From Trichostrongylus colubriformis (taxonomy: Eukaryota; Nematoda; Chromadorea; Rhabditida; Trichostrongylidae), in the NCBI GenBank assembly GCA_963978905.1, contig OZ022256.1, positions 52,500,001-52,564,000 on the forward strand: a stretch of 64,000 nucleotides of DNA, in the 5' to 3' direction. The notes under the pieces are model-generated. The model searched no databases and was not told where the DNA came from. It saw only the letters and a list, made by a program, of their open reading frames with translations. Both the position numbers and the translations under genes were made by a program. Each line of letters begins with the position of its first letter. Position 1 is the stretch's first letter. This document shows, piece after piece, positions 1 to 13,400 of this stretch.

Positions 1-132
1 TTTTGCGGTCGCACTTTCACGCGATACTACGACCTGGAGATTGTGCTATGCTACAACTTCGCGTGCGGAGTCACGACACTGCAAAATTGCAGAATCACAA
101 TCGCAAAATCGCAGAATCGCGAAGTCTGACGG
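1..132 (+). repeat. MITE fragment with GCGAAGTCTG end, cut by window start
   Basis: The right end (CGCAGAATCGCGAAGTCTGACGG) and interior GCAAAATCGCAGAATCGCG match the complete copy at 39382-39532. The left end is cut or diverged. Confidence 0.5.
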
Positions 133-606
133 CAGCCTCGCCACCAGCGTTGCTTACGAGGCACGTGATCAATGACGTCACAGCAGTCGCGCAGCGAACG
201 AACAGCAAGGACCTTGGTGCACTCGCGAGCTTTTGCTTGCAGCAGAGATCCTGTGGCGTCATAACACGTCGCCCATGAGCTTTTCTCGCGCTCACTTGCA
301 ACTAGTATGTCCTCACGAACGATGCCTGTCTCCCACTATGAACCTATTCAACGAGTTGGATTACTAGCGTTCATACTACATTCGTGTCGTTCATTGTTTT
401 AGTGTACTGCATCTCTTGCAGTAACAGTGGGTCAAGCTGTGAATGGGCTCATTCCCTTGGCATACCTTACTTCCGCCTTCCTCTTAGATTAATTCGTGCT
501 TCTGATTTGAACAGTGTTCCCCTCTGATTGCATCTTTGACTTCATGTTTGAAATCGAGGTTTATCTGAAACCCCATGCGCAGCAGGACATCGAAGACTTA
601 TGTCGC
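133..606. other. Intergenic, repeat-like block
   Basis: Contains GGCACGTGATCAATGACGTCACAG-like sequence at about 161-184, which recurs almost unchanged near 2817-2840, so part of this block is a dispersed repeat. No gene seen. Confidence 0.35.
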
Positions 607-797
607 GGTGCTATCGCAATTGGGGAAGGGGGGCTACCACTGGACCCTATTTTTACTCAAGCCAAAAAGGGGAAAGGAGCCCCTTTCTTCCTCGTTCAAG
701 TCTTAGGCAAAAGTATATGCTTTCAGAAGTACTCAGGTGTGAAACTCTTTGTGAGATGCTCTCCCCCCCCCCACCCTCCACCATTGCGATAAACCAT
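607..797 (+). mobile_element. MITE with GGTGCTATCGCAAT ends
   Basis: Left end CGGTGCTATCGCAATTGGGG, right end CCACCATTGCGATAAACC, with a C-run (CTCCCCCCCCCCACCC) beside the right end. About 190 bp. Same family as 3633 and 17479. Confidence 0.7.
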
Positions 798-1930
798 GTC
801 GCTTTTTGATAGCACTTCCAAAACCGTGAATAAAAAACTACGTTACGACGATTCATTAAGACATAAACAACAATAAACTTAGTGCCACTGAAGGTGTAGA
901 GTGTCTGTGGGTGTGTCATTAGGACAGAAGATTCGCTTCGCGGTGTCCAGCATGTGACTCAGAGGTGCCTATTATGCGGCTCGAATTGGATGGGTTTTGG
1001 AGCGTTGACGGTGCTCTAAGCCTTGTTCTAGGCGCAATCGCTCCAGGACTAAACTAATACGGCGCCCTTAGCTCGCACCGTTGCGTTGCGTGCCAAACGC
1101 GGCCACGCGAATTTTCTGTCTTAATGGCATACAGCCGAATGTCTGTCGATCAAGACAGGAGTTCCACGATTGGGTCAGTGGTTGGATTATGTGGATGAGA
1201 AAGGCGCCAGAACTCTCAAACAGCCACCTGATGCTTCTTAATGAAGATGGGCGAAGATTGAGCTGACCAGTTTGCTCGACATGTTCTCTAGGAATTTTTG
1301 GCTTTCATTACGTGAGGCCGCCGTTATCCCTTGCAAATATAACATTTCGCAGTTCGCTCGCACTTCGAGTTAACTTTGTGCACGTAACCATGCTGCGTTT
1401 TTGTGATCATGGAGATCGCTTTTTCGTGAAGTATAACCGCACTCTATTCTCATCAATCTCCTCTTTTCTCATCAATATCCTCTTCCCTTTCTGGCATATA
1501 GAAACCACTCGTTTACGGATAAATCGACCCGAAACAGTTTGAGATGTTCGGTGCACTGCCTTTGCTTGACTACTGATCGTTTGTTACACTAACTTTTGTA
1601 TGTGAAGCCGTAATTCGCATTCGAATGTCTTTCCAAAAATTCAAACTTTGAGCCAGCTTTCACCATTCACGCTGGCATCCGCACAGAAGAAGCGCTATAT
1701 GATTATTGAACCTTTTTGTCATTCTTCTCCCATTCATCTTTTCTAGTTGCTCTTTGAACTTGCGGCACAGACTCTTTACCTGGCCTTTTTTATTACTTTG
1801 CATTTCGTGCCCAAGAAAATTCAGCTTGGAGCGAGTGATCCTGAAATTAGGTTGCTATCTATTAAAGGACCATTAGGGAACCCAAAAGCAGTAAGCAGGA
1901 GGTCGATCCAGGCTATTAGTCACGACTGTT

Positions 1931-2160
1931 ATGGAGCCAGAGATGCGGCTCTGTGTTTACCATTCTCCACCTGAAGATACATACACCATCCAGTCATTGT
2001 TGACTGATAATTTTACTCTTCATACGGGTGAAGCGTATCGATTCGTCGATTGGTTATCCAGGGATATCGAAGGCAGCGTTCATAGTGATGATATTCAGGT
2101 TCTGCGGAGTTGCGGACTCCGGAAAATGATAAAGATACATCTCGATCGAGAGAATCGCGT
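1931..2160 (+). CDS. Possible coding exon, unidentified
   Basis: An open frame starting MEPEMRLCVYHSPPEDTYT has balanced, protein-like composition for about 77 residues (GEAYRFVDWLSRDIEG, LRSCGLRKMIKIHL). A GTAATT donor candidate follows AATCGC near 2158, and a TTAAGCAG-like acceptor lies upstream near 1897. After the donor the frame runs into low-complexity sequence. I do not recognise the family and could not place neighbouring exons. It may be a lone or broken exon. Confidence 0.3.
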
Positions 2161-2169
2161 AATTTGTTT

Positions 2170-3632
2170 TTTTTTTATTATGGGATTGAAGAATGTAAGA
2201 AAAAGGATCAGATACCTATCGATTTCTGGACAATTTCCGGTCGCTACGTATCTAGTTTTTTTTTCGTATATTCCACAATTTTTTTGAAAACGCAAACTCC
2301 ACGATTCTTCTCATCACTAGCTATCTAATCTTCAAAGATTCCACATTTATAAACTGTCCAGAACAAAGGTGTTTGTAGGGCCATGTCCGAGAAATCGATA
2401 AGCCATATTTTCTTCATTTGCTTAGATCTCTCTGACGCTACTCCACGGCGTTTGCAGCAGGATCAATTCACGAATGTCGCGAAATCATCAAAGTGTAGAT
2501 AAAATGATGGTGATCCTCACCAAAAGTATCTATTTGGAACCTCGCTGACCTTAATCCATCTACATATCTCACATTTTTTTTGCGTGAGCTGCACATTTTT
2601 TACTATGAAATCTAATCAGCATGCATAACGAAGGTTCTGCTCCTTCTATAATTGACACTATGAAGCTGCATGTACAACAGTTGACGAACCCTGGCATTGG
2701 CTGCTTTGCCCCACCAGTGAGGTGGTGATCTTGTGCAAGGGCGGCGGCCGATCCACATATGCCCACTAGCCTGCTATACCTGGCGAGAAAACCGAGCTCA
2801 CCGCCTTGCGCACGCTAGCACGTGATCGATGACGTCACACAGACTGAACGGTACGGAGGCAAGCAGTCCAACCCAGCGGTCACTGCTCGTATGGCATTGA
2901 GCTTGCTGGCTGGCTTTTTGCCAAGGTATTTCCCGCTCCCCATCAGAGACGCTTGAGCACGAGTGGTACCTCTGCGCGGGCTGTGTGACATCATTCTTCA
3001 TGGGCCTCCGCTGATCGATACATGCAATGCGTAGGATGTGTGGCCAAGCATGAACAGCGCTCAAGCGACGCTTGTGGAAAGCACAGTTGTACAGGCCTGC
3101 ACAGGGTAGGAGGTAGCACAATGATTTGTGCAGTGGCGTAGGCTACGAAGCGAAAAACGCCGCTGCCTAAAAATTCCCAAGTCCGTTTTCAGGATCTCAC
3201 CCGTCCTAGCCCTTTTCTCCTCATCTTTCTTTCATGGGATGACTCCATTGGGATTGTGTAGACTTGTGTAGAGTCTGACCGAACAATCAAAAGGTCGGAT
3301 CGAAATCTCTGGTAAACCGGGAAGGAACCCACCCAAAATCATCTGGTGGTGGTTTCCGTTCCCGGATTTCATACAACCGACTTCCCCACTCCCCTCCGTT
3401 CCACGGAAGCGTAAGATTGAGACGTAGTGAAGAATGAGGTTGAAGAAATTGTGTACGGGTGTGTCATATCACAAATCTCCCAGAGAGTAAGTACAGTCCA
3501 TTTTTTGTGCGGCAGCACACGCATGGACAGATCGTATATGTAGGGCACGATGAAGAAGCTCGCCTCGCACTCCCTACCATTCCCTCCATCGCCCCTGGTG
3601 CAGTGGTAAGTGTGTGACCCTATACTTTCCTC
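2170..3632. other. Intergenic, no gene recognised
   Basis: AT-rich to about 2600, then mixed composition. The segment near 2815-2840 repeats the 161-184 motif with GTGATCGATGACGTCAC. No splice-consistent coding frame was found. Confidence 0.4.
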
Positions 3633-3812
3633 GGGCTATCGCAATGAGGGGGGGGGGGTATCCTAAAGGTGTTATTTTCACGTAAGCACAGCAGGGGGAA
3701 AGAACCCTATATGCTTGAGTGTGCGGATTGACCCTGAGTGATCCCTCCAAGATGCTTCGATGTGCAACCTTTTATAAGATCCCTCCCCCTCCTCCATTGC
3801 GATAGCACCCAT
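3633..3812 (+). mobile_element. MITE with GGGCTATCGCAATG ends and poly-G tract
   Basis: GGGCTATCGCAATGAGG followed by a run of G at the left; CCTCCATTGCGATAGCACC at the right. About 178 bp, same family as 607 and 17479. Confidence 0.75.
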
Positions 3813-4412
3813 CCCTTCTTTAAGTGTGGTGTTGAAATCAGGGGATCTTCTAACCTACCCCTCCGTACCTACATATCAGGTAATGTGGGGAGACTCCGAC
3901 GGAATGAAATATGTGGGCTGTGGAGTGAAGGGTTCCTGCCCAAATGTTGGTTCCCCAAAAAAATCTTTGTTTCCCTATGATACTTTCTTGTATCAAAGTT
4001 GGTGGAGGAGACTGCACTCGCTCTCCGAGGCATGTTGATGAACGAACTGCGTGGAAAGAAAGGGTCTCTTCATTCAGTGGGCAAGAGCTGCGACCAAGGG
4101 AAATAGTCCCTCCTATTATTATTCTATTATTATTGTTGGTGCTGGTCTGAAGATGCGGCATAGTCTTCGAATACTCGGCTTTTAAGAAGATGGGATGTGT
4201 TCAAGTCTGTATCGTTTGAATAATCTTACAAAAGGAATAGATCCACAAGTTCTACTGAGTTTATATCAATGCATTCCGTATTCTTCTGTATCCGCCACCA
4301 TAGAGCGTATGAGTAGAGTTCCTGAACAGTATCGTCTTAGATTTCTTCGTTCTCAACGTTACTTCTTTTGTCGATACTTTTGCGAGCCCATCATTTTCGT
4401 TTTCTTACCGTA
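3813..4412. other. Upstream region of the Mesh-type gene
   Basis: No convincing exon or TATA box. If the gene is trans-spliced, its outron and promoter lie here. Confidence 0.35.
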
Positions 4413-4424
4413 GCCATATTTCAG
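4413..4424 (+). promoter_or_regulatory. Probable spliced-leader acceptor for the Mesh-type gene
   Basis: A pyrimidine-rich tract ending in TTTCAG stops at 4424, leaving a 6-nt leader before the ATG at 4431. No upstream exon with a matching donor is apparent, so trans-splicing of a spliced leader is the simplest reading. This is inferred from position, as is usual for nematode genes; it also supports the chosen start, which opens directly into a signal peptide. Confidence 0.55.
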
Positions 4425-4430
4425 CCGTGT

Positions 4431-7400
4431 ATGTGGCGAGGGTGCGACCGATGGTGTCGCTGGGTGTTGGTGATATGCGGCCTGCTACCTACGGCTATAA
4501 CTCAGATTCAACAACAACAAGGCGGAAACATCAATCAAAATATTGGGAATCCTGATGCTGGCTCATTGTTCACTGGCACCGGAACCAACCCTTACTATGG
4601 AGGTGAGCTAAGGGTATCTGTAACGCCACTGTCAAGTATGTATATAGTAGTAATGTCGCAGCGGAGCGAAACGGTAACAAGATAATGCCCCCTTCATACA
4701 CTGCGGTGTCAGCGGTAAGTCGTGGATGAGTTGTGCCTGCCTTCCAGCTCGCGCATCTCTACTTTACTGCTCATGAACGCAGACACACCGGCACCACCGC
4801 AGAGTATGAAGGCTGCCTGAAACAAAACCTTTCAAGGAAATTCGATAAAAATATCAAGTGAAGCAAACGAGAAATTATGATTCGTATGGTTGTAAGGGAA
4901 TCAATGGTGATGAGTTTTCCTGTATTACAGCTTTTCTAAAGTAGCAAGAGATTTTACGACTCCTAAGAGTAAGGTAGTGGGACCAACCCTGATTAATAGG
5001 CTACGACTTGTCATTTTGTAAAAATTTCAGTGAATCTGGTGCCGTTTGGTCCAGAAGTCGGTGATGAAGAGGTCATCCCCGGTATGTTAACCTCTGGACA
5101 AACTATCGATCTGCATATGTATTTTCCATTCTATGGTGGATTGTATAATTATACCACGGTGAGTTCATGTTTTTTATGATATCTGTACCAGTACCAAACT
5201 GGGTGATGGGTTACAACATTAACAAGCTGCGTTAGAAACCGTCATTGAAAAAAATGCTATTACATTTGGAGCGACTGTGGCAACTAGACAATTACTTATC
5301 CCTGTTTGGTCAATTTTTGAAGCTATCAGAGCGACTTTCCAGATATCAGTAAATGGCTACATTGGTTTCGCTACTGTGTTGGATCAAGGACCTACAATTA
5401 ATATCGGACCTGAATCCACCGATTGGCCAAAGCATCAGGATCCAGCCATGATCGCTCCATATCTTTGTAAACAGCAGGTAAGCTTCCCCTCCATAGCTTC
5501 CATCTGTTTTCCGCATAATTTTATTTTTGATTAAAAATTCAGATAAAAAAGTTTATTTTCAGATTCCACAAGAAATGAATCCCGGTATGCGGTCTGGTGT
5601 GTTTTTCCGTTTGTTAATGAGACAGTCGTTATTCGGTCGAGGGTCGGGTGGTAATTTGAATCTTGGTGGTTCCTATCAGAGTAGTTTCTTTGGCCAGTCG
5701 GCTTCACAGGTGAGTATTCCAAGAAAACTGGTTTCTGTTTTGCTACCTGGGCTTAGGTATATTTCTACCCTTGAGTTTAACCACAACATCAATTTTAGGC
5801 CTGTCAAGGAACATCAGGAGGTTACGTGCGATGTGATGTGAACAGTGACTATTTCATCGATGAAATGATGCGATGGCTGCAAGGTGACTCATTTTTTCGA
5901 ATTGTTAAAGTTCGGAAAGATTTTACTACTTAGAGACCGAGAGTTTCCACATTTCTGATTCCCTGAAAAAATTCTGTATTAAAAATTCCGGAGAAAGTCC
6001 AATCCGAAGGAGCAGTATGGTTGAAAAGAAGGCGGAGATCGTATGCAGGGAAGAGAGCATGTAAACCTAGCGTCGAATGCACATGCTCTTCTGGAAATGG
6101 AGTCTTTTGCGTGTTGTTAACTGTGTGCGGTGCCTTGGCGCTACGAGAATGTTACAGTCCATTCCGGAGCGCCTGACACGGCGTGGCCTACGGACTAGGG
6201 TAAGAGTGTATCAAACTCTCTCACTCCGCCACACACTCTCACTTTTGCCACGCACTCTCACTCTCGCCACTCACCCACGTCCGTAGGCCACGCCCTATCA
6301 GGCGCTCCGAACTGGGCTGTAGTATGTCATATTGTGTTCATCCCTAATACACTGACCTAAGATAGACATGCTCAATTCTTACCTTCGTTTTTTCTTTCCA
6401 TCTCTCTGTATTCAGCCACAAGGGATCTATCACAATAACATTCCTTACAGAGGGAGTTGCTGGAGCGGCAGCTTTCCGTGCTGATGCAGCCCTTGTCGTC
6501 ACCTGGTACAACACAGCTTCAGCGATTTCCGGCAGAAGTGACATGGATGCCGGTCAGCTGGCCACCTATCAACTCATTTGGCTTACTGATCAAGTGAGCA
6601 CTTTCTCGAAGCCTCTTTTATCTCGAAGCTAAGCTGCCTAGACTTTGGGAACAGTTCGGCAAACGCTTTCGATACTAGGTTTGGACCATATAGTTGAATC
6701 ATGCAATAGTTTCACCTTACTGGAGCGCTATGCGCATAGGACGGGGACAGCAGAAATACCTGAGAGGAAGGTGACTTCGATGGATGAACTACCTCTAGCG
6801 TAGTGCAAACTACTAAGAACCCCTCGCCTTCGCCACCCACTGCGTTGGCGTTGGTCCATTCCTCAATTCCCTGAATCCATGTTCTCTTTACACCATTTTA
6901 GGCTGCACGACTCAGCTATGTGATACTTAACTACGATAAACTCGGCTTCGATGCCGCCGATTTCAGAGCCAATTCAAGGAGTGGAAGATGTCAGGTTGGT
7001 TGCTCTCTCAGTAGTTGAAATTCTTTAGTTTTTTTTTGATTTCATAGATTTTGTTAACTGTCGACCACTTTTCCATGAGGTGGCTCCTTTTTCCTGCTTT
7101 CCGATTATTAAGTTTTGATTTATCTACATTCGGCGAGCCGCCTCGTGGTTACAAGGAGCTTCACTGCCTCGCTCCCGTCTTTTCACAGAATTTCACAGAA
7201 TATTTCGTTTTATTTCCATTTGAACTTTTTTGGCTGTATGAGTTCAAGTTTCTACCGTCTGTCTCAGTAATGATCGTGATGCGAGTAGTTTTGCGGCTTG
7301 CTCTCTCCTTCCGAAATTCGATGCCTCGATCGATCTCGTACTTCTACGCTAATACGAAATGGTTTTTATTCTGGTGAACTTACCCAGGTCTATGTCTCAT

Positions 7401-10400
7401 GCCATGAAGGCAGCTGACTTTGGGGTGGGAAGAGGAGGCAGGGAGATTGCAGCTTTTGGCGAAAACCGATCTCCGCCCCCTCCCCTAATCTGCTAGATCT
7501 CAATTACACCGCAGTGGTTTGTTTGATAAAGATTGTTAGAGAGTGTAGAATACTACGCTTTGGTTCACAGCTGAGAGCGATCAGGCCATCCTAAAAAAGT
7601 GCAAATCTAAGACCAACAAAAGCTGATGCATTTTGTGAGTAAGTGCGGGAATTCGACTCCTCAATTATTTACTCACCACTACCGCAGACCGCATGATCGA
7701 ACACTAAGTCAATAGAAATGAATCACCACCCGTGTGAATCGAAGAGACCACTAGATACTTTCTATGAGTCACGTGGAAAGGACGTTGACGTGGGAGGTTT
7801 GAGACATTCACCAAAGCTTTTTTGGGACGGGGACTATCAAGGATTTCATCGCAACTAGCTCGGTGCATACGTTCCGGTGGCACAGTGTCGGGGTATGCAT
7901 GACGCACGAGACGTTCGTCAGCCCAATTCAAAGAGGGAGAGAGAGTAATCAGGTTTCTACGTGGCTCCAGAATGAATGCTCAATTCCTAGGAAATTGTAG
8001 ACCTCTATAAGGCACCGTAAAAATTAGAAAGAGTAATTCTTTAGCAGCATTCGTCATGCATTTGACTTTCATTCAGATCCGTGGTGGATTGTGCATGCTT
8101 TTGAAGTTAGACATCAATAGAGCTAACAGATGTAACACACACGTAGGACGTACTCGTACTCGTATAATGTTAACGTCTTTGTCCCCCCTCCCAATCTTTG
8201 CACGTCTTCATCTTCTATACCGAGCCCACTTTTCAAAAGTTGCATTATGTTTTTACAGCAATTTACTTATTTATTTAGCTACTCAGTCATGCCTTTTTCT
8301 TCATATATGGAGTATTACGGAATATACATACAACTCATAGCTTATAAGTATCCCACGTTCCGAAGTGGTTGCTTGTTCAGGCCGTCTTTAATGGCGGAAA
8401 TCATACCGGTATGGTTCCAGTTGATCCCACCCAAGCATTCAAAAACACTCCGAAGGTTAGTTCTGAATTAATATCAGAATGTTTTTTTTATTTTTTACTG
8501 CTATAAGTTATGTTAAATTTATTTCAAATATTTTGAGTATTCTTCAGGTGCTTGCGCAACGTTCCGGTGTTCCACATATGGTACGTGGACGCTACATGTT
8601 CAGAGTTGACGATGTGGTTCGACCAGCTGGTTGCAGTAATAAGACTGGTGGAACATGTAAGTTGCTTTGAGAAAAGAGTCGCAGCCAGTTTTACTCTGTA
8701 TTCTGTTTTTTATATATTATTATTCTTTTTTATTGACGTGATTTTTTCATTGTTTGTCAGAGATAGAGGATATTTTGTATTGTTTGTTTGCTTTTTCAAA
8801 GCTATGTGATTTCCATTACTTTTTCAAAGACAGTGATAGAGGTAATGTGGGTAATAGGAGCCCCTAAAGTGGGTCACGTAAATGAAAGCTAGTATTCCAA
8901 ATAGACTATATGTGGCGAAGTTTTCGATGAGAAAGAGTAATTCCGGGTCTTATAAGAGCCGTCTTCTTCAACAGCCACCACTTGGTTTATGCCAGCCCGC
9001 CCTTTTTTCAGGACGACCCGCCCCTTTTGGGAATGAACGGCGGGAAGACGGTATTATTTTTCGGTTTTTTGACCGTTTTATTCGGTTATTTCTTCACTTC
9101 TGACTTCACTACTGAGCACCTAGACCTTCATATTTGATGATCCTTTCATATTCGGCCTGAATTACCCCTATCACTGTATTGAATTTTGAATTGTTCGTGG
9201 GTATTTCATTCGTGAAACCAATTACTGTATAGGATGTTGGATAGTAACAGGAAGAACGTGTTTTCATTAAGATCCGATGTTGATTTATCCGAATATTGTG
9301 AACATGATGGGTGAGATGACGGTTGATGTGAACGCAATCTGCCTTGACCGAGCCCAAACCTACATACTTATGATAGAGCAGCGTCAGGTAAGCTGATTTT
9401 CATTTACACGAAAAGGATGGCGCTCTTTAAGCCCTTCAGCACCATATATAAGTAAGAAATACTGTTATTTGATTTCAGACGGCTACCTGTACAGTGCTGA
9501 ATCCATCGATAGCTCGATGCCATCTACCAAAAATATACGACTGGGGCACGAAAACAGTCTATTTCCAGCCTCAAAGTGGAGGTGCCAACGATGAAAAGGC
9601 ATTCGTTGGGTATATCTATTTTGGTATGATTACCTAAATTTTTTTTTCTTGGTCTTCATCGTTAATGTTTATTCTACAGTTCCACCCACACTGGATCCTA
9701 TGCGATTGGACATCGGAAATATCTACGATTGGTTCAAAAACCCTATACCTTATCAGGTTTGTGCGCTCGAGATTCTGGCAGCGGGGGAAAGCGATTGTTA
9801 TCATTAGTCACTAATTTTTGGTTTTAGGTGATGCCGTTGATCTGGTATCCGAGGAATTTCACAAATCCCGATATCGCTCTGCACATGGACTCTGTGAGAC
9901 TCAGTGACGATCAGATGTACAGTGTTCAGCTGGGTCTGTATGTTATCGGCTACAGAGAGTATAAAGATGATGGGGTTGGTTCGGACGTTTTTTTTTTCAA
10001 ATTTTTATTGCTTCACCTCTTCAAGTAGTTCGGCCTAGGTATGGTAAAGGTAAAGTAAGCAACAGTCGATGAGCTTCGTGGTTAGCTTGTTTAACAGGAA
10101 TAGCATAGTGCATAAAGATCTAAAATTCTTCTGATTAGTCCAGTAGTGGCAATTCTCTGCGAAAAGCGTTATCTTTTATCTGGATTATCTGATACTATCG
10201 GATGACCTTGGGCTTTGACACTGAGCACCAAAACAAATGGTACGTCTAAAATTATTTAGTTTTCAGCTTCTATGTTCGTCTTTCCTTTTCAGATAAAGAA
10301 ATTCCGACCAGAACACAGAATTATTTGCCGTTTGGCTACGTATTCCAATCGGAACACCTACGAATATCGGTGGAAACCTCAAGAAGAAAGGATCAACATT

Positions 10401-13400
10401 TATCAGGTAAGATATTTATGCATACCACAACTGAATGTTCCTTAAAAGTTGTTTAATTTTTCTGCCTGCACAATTAAAAGGAAAACCTCCAGTCATGTTG
10501 TCGTTTAGGTTGAACAGTGGTATCTGAATGACTGGCAACGAACCCATGAACTTTATAACTATCGGTTTGGTTATCTGAAATTGGCGCCTTTGAAACCGAA
10601 CCAGAACGAGCTCAATCCGGGCACCCTTTTATCGGGGTGATTCTTTACATTCCTTATGTATTCTCCACATTTATGTCCATTTTATTGTATTTTACTATGT
10701 TTCTGCTTTTCTATTGTATTCGTGTCCTTCCTTACAGCTTTTCACAGCTTTATCAATACATCACGATGCCTAAAATTTGTTATCTTTGGTTTAAGCCTCG
10801 TCTCTGCGCCCATATCGCTGCATTGGTTGTGGACCACAAATAATCCGGAGTTTTCCACAACCACGTACTCTCAAGGTGATGAGACCGCTAGAGTGGAGTT
10901 CGTAAAACAGAAGTCACTCGAGATGTGTCATGACTGGTAAGGCAGTGATTCCCTCCCAGCATCTCCCAGTTGTGAAGATGCACACTTATATTCACGGATC
11001 AGGTATGACGAAGATGGTGCTCAGTGGAATTTCATCCGCGATACTGAAACCAATTCATCGTGTCCATGCATTGAACGACAAGCTATGGCTGATTTGGGCC
11101 GATTTATGCCACATCCCAGATGCTCTCAAGTGAGTGAATTCTTCCCTTTAGTCTCCGTGGCAGACTAATGCTTCCATACTTTTCTGGTATGATAGAAGAC
11201 TGACTTGAACTCAGTTATTGCCCTCACAAACATACTGGGTGGGAGTCGCTAGGTCGAATTTCCGCGCGACCTCCCGCGGTGAGCAACCCGGCAAGTACGA
11301 GTCGTTTGGAATTCCGCTCAGGACGCAATGAGCTGGTACCGTGGGGGACTTTTAAAGGTAGGCGAACTCCCAAAGCTTTCAACTTGCAATCTTTGAAGGT
11401 CCCCTACGGTACCAGCCCACTGTGTCTTAAGCGGAGTTCCCAACGGCTCGTACTGACGGTGCCGCGAGTGCGACGCCGCAAGCGGAATTTGGACCTAGCG
11501 ACCCCCACCTAAGCATACCAAGCAGGGCAAAAAAGCTGGCTAAGTGACCGAACTTTATATGAATATTACTTTGAAGTTCCGACAATGACGTAGATTTTAG
11601 ATATTGCCTCCTTTTTGTGGCTAACATTGAGACTTTTGTTAGGAGAAGAAGCCGGATAGGTTCTAGTAAAGCCGCGGTTATACTCATGGCCGGTAGGGCG
11701 TGGCTGCGTTCACAGGCAGCGAGAGAGAGTGGCACGTGGGAGGTGCAGAGATGACGCAGGCAACGAGGCAGGTTGGCATATGAGGAAACGCAGTGATACG
11801 CAGCCATGTCCTGCCGCCGGCACCGCAAAGCATGGTCGCGGCCTAATTATAGTAATGGTCATTCCAGGCATTCCGTGATATCACTTGCACGGTAGCGATT
11901 GGAGCGCGAAATTGTTACATGTCGGCACAAAATATCTACGGTTCCTATGCGGGTCGAGGAGATGGATACGAAAGTGAAAACACGGCGTAAGCATTATCGA
12001 TGGTTCTGAAATCCTTAGCGAAATTTCCTAGACCATTGACAATAGAACAAGGCTGATCGCTTTAGGCGATTTCCGACTCACTACGGTCAAGTCTGCTGTT
12101 ATGACGATGCCGGCCATTTGATGCAGACGAGTTATCAACCGGTAATCAAAGTCACACCAGATGTTCCTTATAACCCCGGTTTTCCAATGAGAGCCTATGA
12201 ATTTGGCACGGCTCCGTATATGGGACAATATGAAGTAAGTTGATCTTCCTTGTACAAGTAGGTGGCGGTTCTGAAGTCAAACGGAAGACATCTCAAATCT
12301 TCTAGAAATTGCCGTAAAACTGAAACTGTTTTGAGCTAAAATGTAATCCACATAGGTCCCTGGTCTATCAGCCTTCCATAACGATTATATGCCGTACTTC
12401 TTGTGCTGCAAATTCGCAGATTTCCGTTGCCAAATGTTCTATTGGAGACGACCATCCAGTGGCTGTCAAGAGTACCAGCCGCCTGCATACGGTAGGCGTT
12501 TTGCAATTTTTGAAAACCTTGAGGCTGATGAATCTGTAGGCTTCTACTTCGCGTGTGAACGTTGGCTAGTCAAGAATCCTAAGGATAGAATGATATCGTA
12601 ATCTCAAAATGGATCATTTCAGGAGAAGGCATGGGTGCTGGCACCTTCAATACGATCGATAATGACAAGTTCATCTTCAATGAGCCGGGTGTCTTCAATG
12701 TCCTATACATCCCTCAGACACTTAAAACACCTGAAGTGAAGATACAGTTGAGGTTAGAGCGTTATCCAGACCGACGGGTGGATTTCAGTAAGTCTACTTT
12801 ATACCTAACTATCGTGAAAACACCTGGTGTTCCACTAAATGGCTCCTTTCAAGGTTTACTCGGTCGTGGAATGGCTCAACAAGATCTCGTCCAACCAACG
12901 AATGTGACAGTGATCACTGGTGTTGTAATGGAAGCTACTGGTACTGATAGGGTGCATGTCGTGTCAAGAAAGGACACTAGACGATTCCGCTATCGAACCA
13001 GCATCATCGTCGGGAATATTATGCGTTATTTTGATACGATGAGGATCCAGCGGTTCAAAGGTTGGTGATTTGTCAGGACAGAACATTGAGGAATGGTGAA
13101 TAGAAATCACGATAGATAGTTTGGTAGTAATTTCTGTTGTAAACTTTGTATAGAATCTGCTATGTCGAATTCACTGGGGAAAATATCCAAAAATGAAATT
13201 AAGAGGCAGTGAGACGGGTAATTTGATCGACTGTTGAACAAAAAGCAGAGAAGCGAAGTGGTGTGACGTAGAAGAAGAGAGGAATGAAACGGATTAAACT
13301 CCGAGTTATGGGACCCCTTTGATCCCTGCCGATTCTCGGACGTGTTTTCGTATCCGTAGCATCACTGGAGAAGCAGTATACTCCATTTCGGGGCGTCTGA

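Noticed and set aside
5993..6160. Open stretch with a KRRRRS basic motif between Mesh exons 5 and 6
   Set aside because: Exon 5 joins exon 6 directly in phase (WLQ-EGVAG) at the TTACAG acceptor ending at 6450. No acceptor/donor pair lets this stretch enter without breaking phase.
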